43,514 nucleotides of DNA, taken from IMG/VR virus record IMGVR_UViG_3300025679_000012, positions 1 through 43,514 of that record; one strand, written 5' to 3'. Under the pieces are notes generated by a model, which saw only the letters and a list, made by a program, of their open reading frames with translations, had not been told where the DNA came from and did not search any database. The number at the start of each line of letters is the position of its first letter. Position 1 is the stretch's first letter. Source of the DNA: a virus. The position numbers and the translations under genes are program-made. Of the stretch, positions 23,261-30,753 are shown one piece after another.

Positions 23261-24184
23261 ATGACCCAAGAAACACACGTCGTCACCAAGCCGAACCAGC
23301 GCCCACCAACCGACCTCGAGATACTCAAGAAGGACCTCGCAACCGACTACCTCAAGACCGTCAAGAATTACTTCAGAGGCAACGAGGCCGAGGCGTTGAC
23401 GTTCATGACCTCAGCGATTGAATACGTCCGCCGCGTGCCAAAGCTCCTACAGTGCGATCGTCAGACATTACTCACTGCACTGGTAACGGCCGCGCAGTTT
23501 CGCTTTATGCCATCCGGCGTGAGCGGAGAGGCATACATCATCCCCTACAAGAACGAGGCCAAATTCCAACTCGGATACCAAGGCATCGTGACGCTCCTCT
23601 ACCGCACCGACAAAGTAAAGGCAATCAGCGCGAATATCATATACGAAAACGATACCTTCGATTATCAAGAGGGACTCAACGCGGTCCTGATTCACAAGCC
23701 GGCGATGTTTGGCAAGCCGAAGGGTGAGCCGATAGGGGCCTACACAGTCGCCCAGATGGCCGGAGGCGCACGAACCTTCAAGGTGATGGATAAGGATGCC
23801 ATCATGGGCATCAAGGCCCTCTCTAAGGCCTCCACCACCTCCCAGAGCCCGTGGAATTCAGATCAGGACCCTGAGATGTGGATGTGGAAGAAGACCTGCC
23901 TCATTCAGCACGCCAAACTGCTCCCAAAGACCGTAGAATTGCAGCAGGCAATCGAAAAGGACTACGAGGGCGAAGGACTCGACAAACCACGTCTCGACCC
24001 CGCAGGAGCCGCTGTGGGCCGGGCATTCCACTCACCTGACGCACCAGACACCGAGGACCACACGGACACTACAGAGAAGGCACCCGGCGAGGAGCCGAAG
24101 TGTCCTGCAGGGAAGCACCACGCCGACTACGTCGAGGGCGGGGTGTGCACTGCATGCGCGGCAGACAAGAAGGCCGGACGCTAA
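23261..24184 (+). CDS. recT: RecT-family single-strand annealing protein
   Basis: 307 residues. The conserved core (CDRQTLLTALVTAAQFRFMP, SGVSGEAYIIPYKNEAKFQL, then GYQGIVTLLYR, DKDAIMGIKALSKA, DPEMWMWKKTCLIQHAKLLP) is that of RecT: it coats and anneals complementary single strands and drives phage recombination and repair. The C-terminal ~40 residues add a zinc-finger-like C-x-A-G-K-H-H ... C-x2-C segment (KCPAGKHHADY, GGVCTACA), not usual in the family. It normally pairs with a 5'-3' exonuclease; here the nuclease-FtsK fusion 2 genes downstream is the likely partner. Confidence 0.88.
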   Translation: MTQETHVVTKPNQRPPTDLEILKKDLATDYLKTVKNYFRGNEAEALTFMTSAIEYVRRVPKLLQCDRQTLLTALVTAAQFRFMPSGVSGEAYIIPYKNEAKFQLGYQGIVTLLYRTDKVKAISANIIYENDTFDYQEGLNAVLIHKPAMFGKPKGEPIGAYTVAQMAGGARTFKVMDKDAIMGIKALSKASTTSQSPWNSDQDPEMWMWKKTCLIQHAKLLPKTVELQQAIEKDYEGEGLDKPRLDPAGAAVGRAFHSPDAPDTEDHTDTTEKAPGEEPKCPAGKHHADYVEGGVCTACAADKKAGR

Positions 24185-24185
24185 G

Positions 24186-24596
24186 ATGAGTTACTGGGCA
24201 ACGTGTAGAGAATGCAATAGTAGTCGAAAGAAGGTACGTTTTATAAAGGTGAAGGGACGAGTCTATGCGTACTGCCTAAAGTGTAGGCCGATCATCAAAA
24301 CACCTGCCTATCTTTCTACCGCAAGGTGGAGGAAACGTCACCCACTACAAACGCGTGCACACAGAGCAGTCTTCGTTGCCACCAGAAATGGGAACCTCAA
24401 AAAGGGACTTTGTTGGTGTGGGAGTAAAAAAGTAGAAGCACATCATGATGACTACACTGAATTACTTAAAGTAAGATGGCTGTGTAAAAAGCACCATACA
24501 AAAGCCGACCTCGAGCGACGCAAGGCAGAAACGAGTTGTCCACACCCTAGCAAACACAAACGCTTGCAAACGAACGCGAACGGGAGTATGGTGTAG
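24186..24596 (+). CDS. HNH endonuclease (homing-type)
   Basis: 136 residues. Four N-terminal cysteines (CRECNSS, YCLKCRP) are followed by the HNH core: CWCGSKKVEAHHDDYTELL, then VRWLCKKHHTKADLERR. HNH domains bind a metal and nick DNA. The gene is separate in style from neighbours: more A/T, codons like AGA and GGA are frequent, so it may be a recent arrival. It lies between recT and the nuclease-translocase gene and its 3' end carries the next promoter. Homing-type activity is inferred. Confidence 0.75.
   Translation: MSYWATCRECNSSRKKVRFIKVKGRVYAYCLKCRPIIKTPAYLSTARWRKRHPLQTRAHRAVFVATRNGNLKKGLCWCGSKKVEAHHDDYTELLKVRWLCKKHHTKADLERRKAETSCPHPSKHKRLQTNANGSMV
24536..24544 (+). promoter_or_regulatory. 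DnaA-box-like sequence
   Basis: TTGTCCACA, one mismatch from TTATCCACA. It lies just upstream of the CGAAC/CAAAC repeats at 24551. Could bind DnaA; the perfect box at 28353 is stronger. Confidence 0.3.
24551..24592 (+). promoter_or_regulatory. Early promoter with CAAAC/CGAAC operator repeats
   Basis: TTGCAA (24564-24569), 17-nt spacer, TATGGT (24587-24592). The 24551-24585 stretch holds repeated CAAACA, CAAACG, AACGAACG and GCGAACGG units; ACGAACGCGAACG (24570-24582) matches the operator at 20666. It sits at the end of the HNH gene and should drive the nuclease-translocase gene. Confidence 0.55.
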
Positions 24597-24622
24597 CTAT
24601 TACCAAATAACACTGCAATCCA

Positions 24623-26734
24623 ATGCAAAACGAGACACAAAGAATGGCACAGATGCCCGTCGAAAAGATGAGCTACTCGGGACTCACGCAACTACTGCGC
24701 AACCCGATTATTTATAAACTGAAGTACATCCTCGGGGTGTACGATCGCCCAACCGGCGTATCCGGCATGGTCGGCCGAGCCGGACATGAGGCACTCAAGG
24801 TCTACTACGGCGGCAACAAAGACGTTGCCACCCCGGCCGATCCACAGGCAGCACAGGAGATAGCGATTGACTACGGCCTCCAATACCTCGTCGACTACCC
24901 AGACGCCAACATCGACTTCGGTAAGACCGGATCCCGCGAGGGCATGCTGAAGACATACGCACAGGCGATGCGCTTCTACTTCGCAGAGGAGCCCGTGTAC
25001 AACGAGATACTCATGTGCGAGGAGAAGATGGAGGCAACAATCCACACAATCGACGGCGATGAGATGCCACTGCCAGCAGTCGGAGTCCCGGACATTGTGC
25101 ACAAGCGCAAGGACGGAGGCATTGAGATAGTCGACGTTAAATTCGTGAAATCATTCACCGAGTACGACGAGGAGGACTACATCAAGATCGTGCAAAGCCA
25201 ATTCCTCTGGCACCTCCTGAAGGCGACCAAAGGAATCAGTGCAGACCGGATGCTCTTCAGAGAGGTGAAGGTAACCGAGAACGCCAAAGAGAATGCAGGC
25301 AAGCCGCAGATCCGCGACTACGCCGTACCATTCAGCCACGAGCAATACCGAATCATTTTCTATAACCTCTACCGCGACGTGGTGCGCTTCCTCTCAAATC
25401 CCGATGCCATCTTCCTCCCTAACCTTTCCGACCCATTCGATGGAGAGCAAGCAGGCCTCCTGTACGCGCAGGGCCTCCTCTCCGGCGACATGAGCGACGT
25501 CGAGGTGATGCACAAGGTCAAGGACATCGCATACACCAGCAAGAAGTTTGTCCCGAGCCGACTCGATAGCGACGTCAACAAACACCTCCGCCCTGAAGAT
25601 AAGATTAAGCTGCGCCTCGCAGAGTTCGGCATCCCCGTCGAGCCCGAGGAGACCAAGGTAGGCACCAGCGTCACGCAGTACCGCTTCAAGGTGAGCGCCG
25701 GAACTACGATGTCACGCTTCACAAAGCACAAGGCCGACATCGCACGCGCAATCGAAGCGAAGGGCGAGATACGCATACTCGCACCGATCCCGGGCACTTC
25801 GCTGGTGGGAGTCGAAGTAGCAAACGAATCACGCACCACCGCACTCTTGAGCAAAGCGGAGATAATCAAAGACACGCTCTCGCTTCCAATCGGCATCGAC
25901 GTGCAGGGGGCACCGCACTTGGCACCCCTCGATGAGATGCCGCACCTCTTGGTAGCCGGCACAACCGGGTCCGGCAAGAGTGTGACGGTCCGCACCTTCC
26001 TGAAGGCGCTAACCAAACAGCTCACACCGACCCATCTGCACCTGATACTCATTGACCCGAAGCGCGTCGAGCTCGCAGAGTGGAAGGGCGACAAGCACCT
26101 CCACGGCGGAAAGATTGCCTACGAGTACGCCGACGCACTCCTGATACTCAAGGGACTCACCGACGAGATGGAGAATCGCTACAAGCTACTCGAGAAGGCA
26201 AAAGTGCGAAACATAAAAGAGTACAACGACCGCGAACGAATGACGGCACCAGAGGGGTCACGACAAACACTCCAGTACATCGTCACAGTCGTCGACGAGT
26301 TCGCAGACCTCATCCTGCAGGGCAAAATAGCCTCACGCAGAGAGAAGAAGCGCGAGAGCCTGCAGACGATCGTGACCCGCGAGAAGGTCACGCAGATGGC
26401 GAAGCAGTTCGCAAAGATGGGCATGGCCTACACGGCACCAGACCCTGAAGTCGAGATGCCAACGGTCGAGGAGATGATTGTACGCCTCGCACAGATGGCA
26501 CGCGCGGTCGGCATCCACCTCATCATCGCCACACAGCGCCCGAGCGTCGATGTAATCACCGGCCTCATCAAGGCCAACTTCCCCACTCGCATCGCGCTGA
26601 CAACGGCGAGCGCGACCGACAGTAAGGTCATCCTCGGGGTCGAAGGTGCAGAGAAACTCACCGGCAAGGGGGATATGCTTTTTATGAGTCCCGGAGCTGG
26701 CATTACTAGACTTCAAGGCTTCATCGCTGAATAA
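24623..26734 (+). CDS. PD-(D/E)XK nuclease fused to FtsK-type DNA translocase
   Basis: 703 residues. Residues 1-280 form a RecB/Cas4-like nuclease: H55 in GRAGHEALK, D157 in GVPDIVH, D171-x-K173 in VDVKF and Q191 in VQSQFLW. Residues ~330-430 (VTQYRFKVSAGTTMSRFTKH, then EIRILAPIPGTSLVGVEVAN) are the FtsK beta region. The motor follows: Walker A GTTGSGKS (446-453), LILIDPKRVEL, Walker B VVDEFADL (D558, E559), IIATQRPSVDVITGLIKA. The usual C-terminal gamma (KOPS-reading) domain is absent; it ends RLQGFIAE. So a DNA motor is joined to a nuclease that could feed single strands to RecT. Order and domains are clear; the action is inferred. Confidence 0.85.
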   Translation: MQNETQRMAQMPVEKMSYSGLTQLLRNPIIYKLKYILGVYDRPTGVSGMVGRAGHEALKVYYGGNKDVATPADPQAAQEIAIDYGLQYLVDYPDANIDFGKTGSREGMLKTYAQAMRFYFAEEPVYNEILMCEEKMEATIHTIDGDEMPLPAVGVPDIVHKRKDGGIEIVDVKFVKSFTEYDEEDYIKIVQSQFLWHLLKATKGISADRMLFREVKVTENAKENAGKPQIRDYAVPFSHEQYRIIFYNLYRDVVRFLSNPDAIFLPNLSDPFDGEQAGLLYAQGLLSGDMSDVEVMHKVKDIAYTSKKFVPSRLDSDVNKHLRPEDKIKLRLAEFGIPVEPEETKVGTSVTQYRFKVSAGTTMSRFTKHKADIARAIEAKGEIRILAPIPGTSLVGVEVANESRTTALLSKAEIIKDTLSLPIGIDVQGAPHLAPLDEMPHLLVAGTTGSGKSVTVRTFLKALTKQLTPTHLHLILIDPKRVELAEWKGDKHLHGGKIAYEYADALLILKGLTDEMENRYKLLEKAKVRNIKEYNDRERMTAPEGSRQTLQYIVTVVDEFADLILQGKIASRREKKRESLQTIVTREKVTQMAKQFAKMGMAYTAPDPEVEMPTVEEMIVRLAQMARAVGIHLIIATQRPSVDVITGLIKANFPTRIALTTASATDSKVILGVEGAEKLTGKGDMLFMSPGAGITRLQGFIAE

Positions 26735-26736
26735 GT

Positions 26737-27015
26737 ATGAAACTAGAGCTAAAAAATGCAGATACGATCGTTCTCAAGCCTGAGAATATTCAAGACAAAG
26801 TATGGCTGACGATATGGGCAAAGGAGGCGACACAGCAAGGCTGTAAGGGTTTTGAGCTGCAGCACAATTATAAAGAGGGTAATCGCACAAGCAGTGGGTA
26901 CACCGACCCCAATGAGGTGGACTCGTTCTCGAATGACGGCGGTCATCATGATAGCGGGCACTTCATGCGATATGAAGACATTGAGAGTCTGGAATTTTCT
27001 CCCAACCATCTATGA
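26737..27015 (+). CDS. Small hypothetical early protein
   Basis: 92 residues starting 2 nt after the translocase stop. MKLELKNADTIVLKPENIQD starts a beta-rich domain; a charged second half contains GGHHDSGHFMRYEDIESLEF. No family. It overlaps the next gene by 4 nt, so it is co-translated. Confidence 0.5.
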   Translation: MKLELKNADTIVLKPENIQDKVWLTIWAKEATQQGCKGFELQHNYKEGNRTSSGYTDPNEVDSFSNDGGHHDSGHFMRYEDIESLEFSPNHL

Positions 27016-27704
27016 AGAAACAAAACTTCCACCCCGGCAAATTGCTCCCCATCATTGCGATAGCAGCGCGGATGATTAAGAATGACCCGACACTGCTCGA
27101 CGAGCTCGACACCGGCTCCAAGGACACGCAGCTCTTCCGCCTCCGCTACCACCTCAAAGAGGCGATCCCGGCGCTGGCCGACAAAAGCCACTGCCCGAAC
27201 TGCGGAGAGAGCATGGCGCAGTACGTGCGACGAGTAGATGTCTTCGTGGCACTGCTGGTCCTTCAGATGAGCAAGGTCGTGCTGAAGCGCGTAGCGGACG
27301 GGATACCCTTCACCGAGGCCAACAAGATACGAGTCAACGCCGAGGGGTCGATAGGACACGTACTCAAGAACAACACGTCGATCGCACGCACGCTCGGGCT
27401 CATTGCAAAATACAAAGACAAAAGCGCAGGCTCCGGTGCACTCTGGGTAGTCACCGCTCGAGGCTGGGCCGCACTCCGCGGCGAGCCAATACCAGCGCAG
27501 GTCGTAGTCTTCCGCAACCAGATCATCGAGCACACAGACGAGACTACGACCTTCGCCGCAGTCTTCGCTGGCAACACTGAAAAGGCACGCGAGCTCGAGA
27601 AGCGCAATAAGCACATCAAGGTGGACCGCCGCTTCGACTACGCAGACTACGACCCCACACGGTACGTGGAGATCGCGGGCATGCAGCAAGGGGCTCTGCT
27701 ATAA
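27012..27704 (+). CDS. Zinc-containing protein with winged-helix-like end
   Basis: 230 residues. A helical N-terminal part (LLPIIAIAARMIKNDPTLL) precedes CPNCGESMAQYV (C-x2-C zinc site near residue 61). The C-terminal half (TLGLIAKYKDKSAGSGALW, then VVTARGWAALRGEPIPAQV) looks like a winged helix: short helices plus a wing ending in 'VTARGWAALRG'. It may bind DNA or RNA in replication. No named family. The TATAAT box at 27700 overlaps its stop codon. Confidence 0.5.
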   Translation: MKKQNFHPGKLLPIIAIAARMIKNDPTLLDELDTGSKDTQLFRLRYHLKEAIPALADKSHCPNCGESMAQYVRRVDVFVALLVLQMSKVVLKRVADGIPFTEANKIRVNAEGSIGHVLKNNTSIARTLGLIAKYKDKSAGSGALWVVTARGWAALRGEPIPAQVVVFRNQIIEHTDETTTFAAVFAGNTEKARELEKRNKHIKVDRRFDYADYDPTRYVEIAGMQQGALL

Positions 27705-27705
27705 T
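27697..27705 (+). promoter_or_regulatory. Extended -10 box before the exported-protein gene
   Basis: TGC-TATAAT. The next longer frame starts 83 nt downstream; a 17-codon frame (ATG 27719 to TAA 27772) follows the box by 13 nt and might be a leader peptide, but the evidence is thin. Confidence 0.45.
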
Positions 27706-27787
27706 GACAGGGAATGGGATGCGCCCTATAGACACCCAAAGGTCGACAATTACCAAGCCAACATTAAAATAAACAATCAATAATTAT

Positions 27788-28291
27788 ATGAAAAACAACA
27801 TCATCGCATCACTCGTCGCAGTAGCTCTCTTTGTGGGTCCTGCCTCAGCATTCGCTGACAGTATCGTCACCGCATCGTCCGGTGCACACGCATCGGTATC
27901 ACCTTCCGGTGTGACCATCGTCCCCACAGGAGCAACCCAGTCGTTCATCTTCGGCGCAGACACCGGGTACGCCGTATCCAACGTCACCTTCGACGGATCA
28001 AACCTCGGAGCACTTGGAGCACTCGTCTTCACCGGAGACAACATCAACCACTCAATCAACGTATCAGCAACAGGCGCAGGCGGAGGTAGCACACTCCCCT
28101 ACTGCTCCGGTCCTATGGCACCGGGCTGGCACGTAGACCTTCCCGGCGGAGGCTGCGGAGGCTCACAGATGTGGATTGCTTCAGGCGCAACATACACCCT
28201 CCACACAACCTCAAAGCTCGCAGGAGCGGCAGTTGTGATTGAATCGTGCCCAGCATTCTACCCATCGGGCTGCATGGTAAACACCAAGTAA
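27788..28291 (+). CDS. Exported early protein with signal peptide
   Basis: 167 residues. NNIIASLVAVALFVGPASAF is a textbook signal peptide with AxA cleavage (SAFA). The mature part is Gly/Ser/Thr-rich with four or five Cys (PYCSGPM, GGGCGGS, ESCPAFY, SGCMV) that could form disulfides, plus AGWHVDL-like aromatic turns. It belongs to the early region and is followed by a terminator, so it is a self-contained unit. Possible roles: superinfection exclusion or altering the cell surface. No family recognised. Confidence 0.65.
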   Translation: MKNNIIASLVAVALFVGPASAFADSIVTASSGAHASVSPSGVTIVPTGATQSFIFGADTGYAVSNVTFDGSNLGALGALVFTGDNINHSINVSATGAGGGSTLPYCSGPMAPGWHVDLPGGGCGGSQMWIASGATYTLHTTSKLAGAAVVIESCPAFYPSGCMVNTK

Positions 28292-28313
28292 CTCGAACGT
28301 CCAACAAGAGAAA

Positions 28314-28338
28314 GGCACCGCAACGGCGGTGTCTTTTT
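28314..28338 (+). terminator. Intrinsic terminator after the exported-protein gene
   Basis: Stem CACCGC/GCGGTG (28316-28321, 28326-28331), extended by GG/TC, loop AACG, followed by a T run (28334-28338). Confidence 0.75.
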
Positions 28339-28352
28339 CGTTATCGGCGCAG

Positions 28353-28361
28353 TTATCCACA
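28353..28361 (+). promoter_or_regulatory. Perfect DnaA box in an intergenic region
   Basis: TTATCCACA is the DnaA consensus. It lies between a terminator and a small gene that precedes the initiator-like gene. With the 47-bp palindrome at 28927 it suggests the replication origin region. Confidence 0.5.
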
Positions 28362-28392
28362 GATGAAGATGGAATGAAGATGCTAGCATTGT

Positions 28393-28400
28393 GCTATCAT
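28393..28400 (+). promoter_or_regulatory. Extended -10 box, leaderless start
   Basis: TGC-TATCAT at 28392-28400 (TG at 28392-28393), 6 nt (AATTTC) before the ATG at 28407. Expected transcript start at the start codon. Confidence 0.45.
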
Positions 28401-28406
28401 AATTTC

Positions 28407-28625
28407 ATGGCAGGAACTGACCCTCTAAAGGCACACAAAAAGCACCCAGCAATGGGTGTTTATGATGCGTGGGAGCTTGAGATAAACAAGCCACGCAACA
28501 GGATGATTGGACTCCGAGTCACAGAGGACGACATGAGGATTCTCGAGAGGCTCGCAAAAAAGAAAGGGGCGACAGTGACACAGGTCGCATACATCATCCT
28601 GCGTAGGAAGATTATGGAATTATGA
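28407..28625 (+). CDS. Small DNA-binding-like protein before the initiator
   Basis: 72 residues from ATG 28407; a GTG start at 28329 is rejected because it lies inside a terminator and a DnaA box. MAGTDPLKAHKKHPAMG, then NRMIGLRVTEDDMRILERLA and KKKGATVTQVAYIILRRKI have a ribbon-helix-helix look (strand, helix, helix): small dimeric DNA-binding proteins often autoregulate. The next gene overlaps by 4 nt. It is likely a partner or regulator of the initiator. Confidence 0.55.
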   Translation: MAGTDPLKAHKKHPAMGVYDAWELEINKPRNRMIGLRVTEDDMRILERLAKKKGATVTQVAYIILRRKIMEL

Positions 28626-29353
28626 GACTCGAACGCGACAAAAAAATACCCTACGCTCAGGTCGCAAACCACGTCCTGAACGACAAGAAACTGAGCTGGA
28701 AAGCGAAGGGAATCTATGCCTACCTATTCAGTAAACCTGAGACGTGGGACTTCTCGACACACCGCATAAAGGACGATGCAGTCGACGGTCGTGAGGCACT
28801 ACTGACAGGGATAAAAGAACTCGAGGATCAAGGCTACCTCTTCAGAGTCAGGCAGGGAAATGGGAGGGTAAAATACATCATTTCACATGCAGAGCCTCAG
28901 TCGGAAATCCCGACTCAGGAGCCCGAGTCGGAAAACACCACAGTGGGGAATTCCCACAGTGGTGTTTCCCGACCAGTAAGTAACACAGAGGGCCCAAGTA
29001 ATAAAGATAAGAAAGTAAAACAGAATCCCGCGCGCAGCGCGGAGGAGGAGAAGCAAATCGCTGATGTCATCGAAGCATTCAAAGACGTGAACCCTTCTTA
29101 TAATCGACTCTTCGGAATTCCTCCACAGCGAGAGGCCGCGTGGCGTCTCATTCAGCAGCACGGCCTCAAGCGGACCTTCGACATGGTCGCCTACCTTCAA
29201 CACTCAAACGCGGAGCGATATGCTCCCACGATCACGACGCCCTCCCAGCTGGAGTCGAAGCTGGGGGAGCTGAAGGCGTGGGCCGACAAGCAGCGCAAAA
29301 CGTCGAGTGGAAAAGGGAAGGGGATTATAAGCGCAGCAGGAATATCAGCATGA
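28622..29353 (+). CDS. Replication initiator-like winged-helix protein
   Basis: 243 residues. The N-terminal domain (YAQVANHVLNDKKLSWKAKG, then IYAYLFSKPETWDFSTHRIK, DGREALLTGIKELEDQGYL) is a winged-helix fold as in phage replication organisers (O-like). Residues ~95-140 form a linker rich in Ser/Glu/Lys; its DNA holds a 47-bp palindrome (28927-28973) and an AT-rich stretch, as lambda has its origin inside gene O. The C-terminal part (PPQREAAWRLIQQHGLKRTF, YLQHSNAERYAPTI) may bind a partner such as a host helicase loader. No polymerase or helicase is encoded in the window, so the phage should borrow the host's. Confidence 0.7.
   Translation: MRLERDKKIPYAQVANHVLNDKKLSWKAKGIYAYLFSKPETWDFSTHRIKDDAVDGREALLTGIKELEDQGYLFRVRQGNGRVKYIISHAEPQSEIPTQEPESENTTVGNSHSGVSRPVSNTEGPSNKDKKVKQNPARSAEEEKQIADVIEAFKDVNPSYNRLFGIPPQREAAWRLIQQHGLKRTFDMVAYLQHSNAERYAPTITTPSQLESKLGELKAWADKQRKTSSGKGKGIISAAGISA
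28927..28973. repeat. 47-bp imperfect palindrome in the initiator linker
   Basis: Centre at 28950. 20 of 23 pairs match without any gaps: GTCGG/CCGAC, AAACACCAC/GTGGTGTTT and GTGGG/CCCAC around GAATT. CCACAGTGG occurs twice (28938-28946, 28954-28962). A second inverted repeat AGTCGG/CCGACT lies at 28899-28915. Immediately downstream is the AT-rich stretch near 28995-29030. Looks like a replication origin or initiator binding site; the coding meaning is a Ser/Thr/Val linker. Confidence 0.7.
28990..29030. other. AT-rich stretch, possible unwinding element
   Basis: A run of A-rich sequence (AGTAATAAAGATAAGAAAGT and neighbouring) immediately downstream of the palindrome and within the initiator gene, lower in G/C than the genome around it. 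Placement is as expected for a DNA unwinding element; unproven. Confidence 0.4.
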
Positions 29354-29640
29354 CAAAAATAATGCAGGGCTTCAAAGCAGTGATGAGCCGAGGCGACGAC
29401 ATTCGTCTCGACCCAGATGAGGTGGCACTGGTGCAGGAGGGTGCCAAGCGTGGTCTCATGGTGCAGGTGAAGCAGGGCATCATCAACCCGAGCTTCCTCG
29501 TCTCGATAATCGAAGACAAGACCCGGGAGATTCGTTACACGCCCGGATTCACACACGAGCGCCGGAGCCTCGGCATGGAGCCGCTGAGGAACCTGCTCGA
29601 GATGCCAATCGAGCGTGTACAGCTCGGAGGCGGAAATTAA
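29350..29640 (+). CDS. Hypothetical early protein
   Basis: 96 residues from ATG 29350 (ATGA overlap with the initiator stop). Mixed helical protein with LDPDEVALVQEGAKRGLMV, QGIINPSFLVSIIEDKTR and a C-terminal ERVQLGGGN. Function unknown; possible replication accessory by location. Confidence 0.5.
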   Translation: MTKIMQGFKAVMSRGDDIRLDPDEVALVQEGAKRGLMVQVKQGIINPSFLVSIIEDKTREIRYTPGFTHERRSLGMEPLRNLLEMPIERVQLGGGN

Positions 29641-29658
29641 TAATTAATCGAAAACGAT

Positions 29659-29877
29659 ATGGCAAAGGATTTCACAAAAGAGCAGCTAGTCACCGTCGGT
29701 GAGGCACTCGCAGTCTACGGTGACGAACTCCTCAAGGTACACAAAAAGATGGTGAAGCTCGGACTACCCGAGCAGCAGACCATCAAAGTAAAGTACCTCG
29801 GCGTACAGGCGCTCCGCGATCAGACCGGGCCGACACGCAGAGAGGAGACGGGTGCGGTGCGCGGCGATCGCGGATAG
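29659..29877 (+). CDS. Small hypothetical protein
   Basis: 72 residues (MAKDFTKEQLVTVGEALAVY), basic C-terminal half (LRDQTGPTRREETGAVRGDR). No motif. Followed after two bases by a tiny acidic gene, so the two may form a basic-acidic pair. Confidence 0.45.
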   Translation: MAKDFTKEQLVTVGEALAVYGDELLKVHKKMVKLGLPEQQTIKVKYLGVQALRDQTGPTRREETGAVRGDRG

Positions 29878-29879
29878 TT

Positions 29880-29981
29880 ATGGCCGAAGACCCGGAGGAG
29901 GCAGAGGACATCGAGGAGCAGGTGAACCCTGATACCCACGAAGACGACGACGAAGACGATACCACCGAAGTGCAACATTAA
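29880..29981 (+). CDS. Tiny highly acidic protein
   Basis: 33 residues, start 2 nt after the previous stop, MAEDPEEAEDIEEQVNP followed by THEDDDEDDTTEVQH. More than half Asp/Glu. Acidic small phage proteins can mimic DNA and block DNA-binding host enzymes (e.g., anti-restriction). Only a possibility. Confidence 0.4.
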   Translation: MAEDPEEAEDIEEQVNPDTHEDDDEDDTTEVQH

Positions 29982-30004
29982 AAAATCAATCTAAAAACAA
30001 CAAC

Positions 30005-30571
30005 ATGGACCCAGAAAAATCAATGCCAAGTATGGACGCGATGCTCACACAGGAGTACTCACCCCGCCAGTGGCTCAACTTTTACAAGAACGTGTGGACG
30101 CGCAACCTCATCGCCTGCATGACCGACGTGACGGCCGACCGATTACTCTTGGCGATAGAACCGCTCGCTGAGACAAAGGAAGTCCTCACCAACGAGAGTG
30201 GTCACCCAATCATCGGGGAAAACGGCAAGCGACAGCACAAGACCATCGCAGAGCGCCTCGAGGAGCGCAAGGGTGCAGTGCAGAACTCACTCGACATACT
30301 CGCGTCACTCAACAGCCTCATCGCACTGAGTGATGAAGACCTCGTGAAGACGTGGTCGGACGAAGCGCTCGCCCCAGTGGTGGCGCCAGTGGCAAACGCC
30401 GTCGATACGAGTAAGCTCGTGAGCTTCACCGTAGCCGACGCTCAGACCCTCACGACCGACGACAAGGTAGACCATGCGGCAGGTACGACAGTCGACCTCG
30501 ACCCTGAAGCACAACAGACAAAGGACTGGGTAGCAGCCGGAGTAATTGCGCCGACGACGGCTGGCATATAG
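30005..30571 (+). CDS. Hypothetical early protein
   Basis: 188 residues. Helical first two thirds (SPRQWLNFYKNVWTRNLIAC, ERKGAVQNSLDILASLNSLI) and a Val/Thr/Ala/Asp-rich tail (LTTDDKVDHAAGTTVDLDPE). The leader ATCAATCTAAAAACAACAAC precedes the ATG, which suggests a fresh translation start. No family is recognised. Confidence 0.5.
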   Translation: MDPEKSMPSMDAMLTQEYSPRQWLNFYKNVWTRNLIACMTDVTADRLLLAIEPLAETKEVLTNESGHPIIGENGKRQHKTIAERLEERKGAVQNSLDILASLNSLIALSDEDLVKTWSDEALAPVVAPVANAVDTSKLVSFTVADAQTLTTDDKVDHAAGTTVDLDPEAQQTKDWVAAGVIAPTTAGI

Positions 30572-30573
30572 GT

Positions 30574-30753
30574 ATGGCAAAGAAGACCTACTACGGTGTC
30601 TACCAGCGCGGAAAGTTGGTAGAGTACATCAACAGCCACACCGGCACAAAAATGCCTGTGATATTCCTGAGTAAGAAAGCAGCTCAGCTCGTCGCAACGA
30701 GCCGCACCAAGGGACTCAAGAAGCCAAACTTCGTGAAGTCAATCACAATCTAG
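30574..30753 (+). CDS. Small basic hypothetical protein
   Basis: 59 residues, MAKKTYYGVYQRGKLVEYIN, then VIFLSKKAAQLVATSRTKGL. Basic, with several aromatic residues in the first strand. Starts 2 nt after the previous stop and ends 2 nt before the methyltransferase. Possible DNA-binding accessory; no family. Confidence 0.5.
   Translation: MAKKTYYGVYQRGKLVEYINSHTGTKMPVIFLSKKAAQLVATSRTKGLKKPNFVKSITI

Noticed and set aside
28329-28406. GTG start for the 28407 gene
   Set aside because: The GTG lies in a terminator stem and the frame would include the DnaA box and the -10 box.
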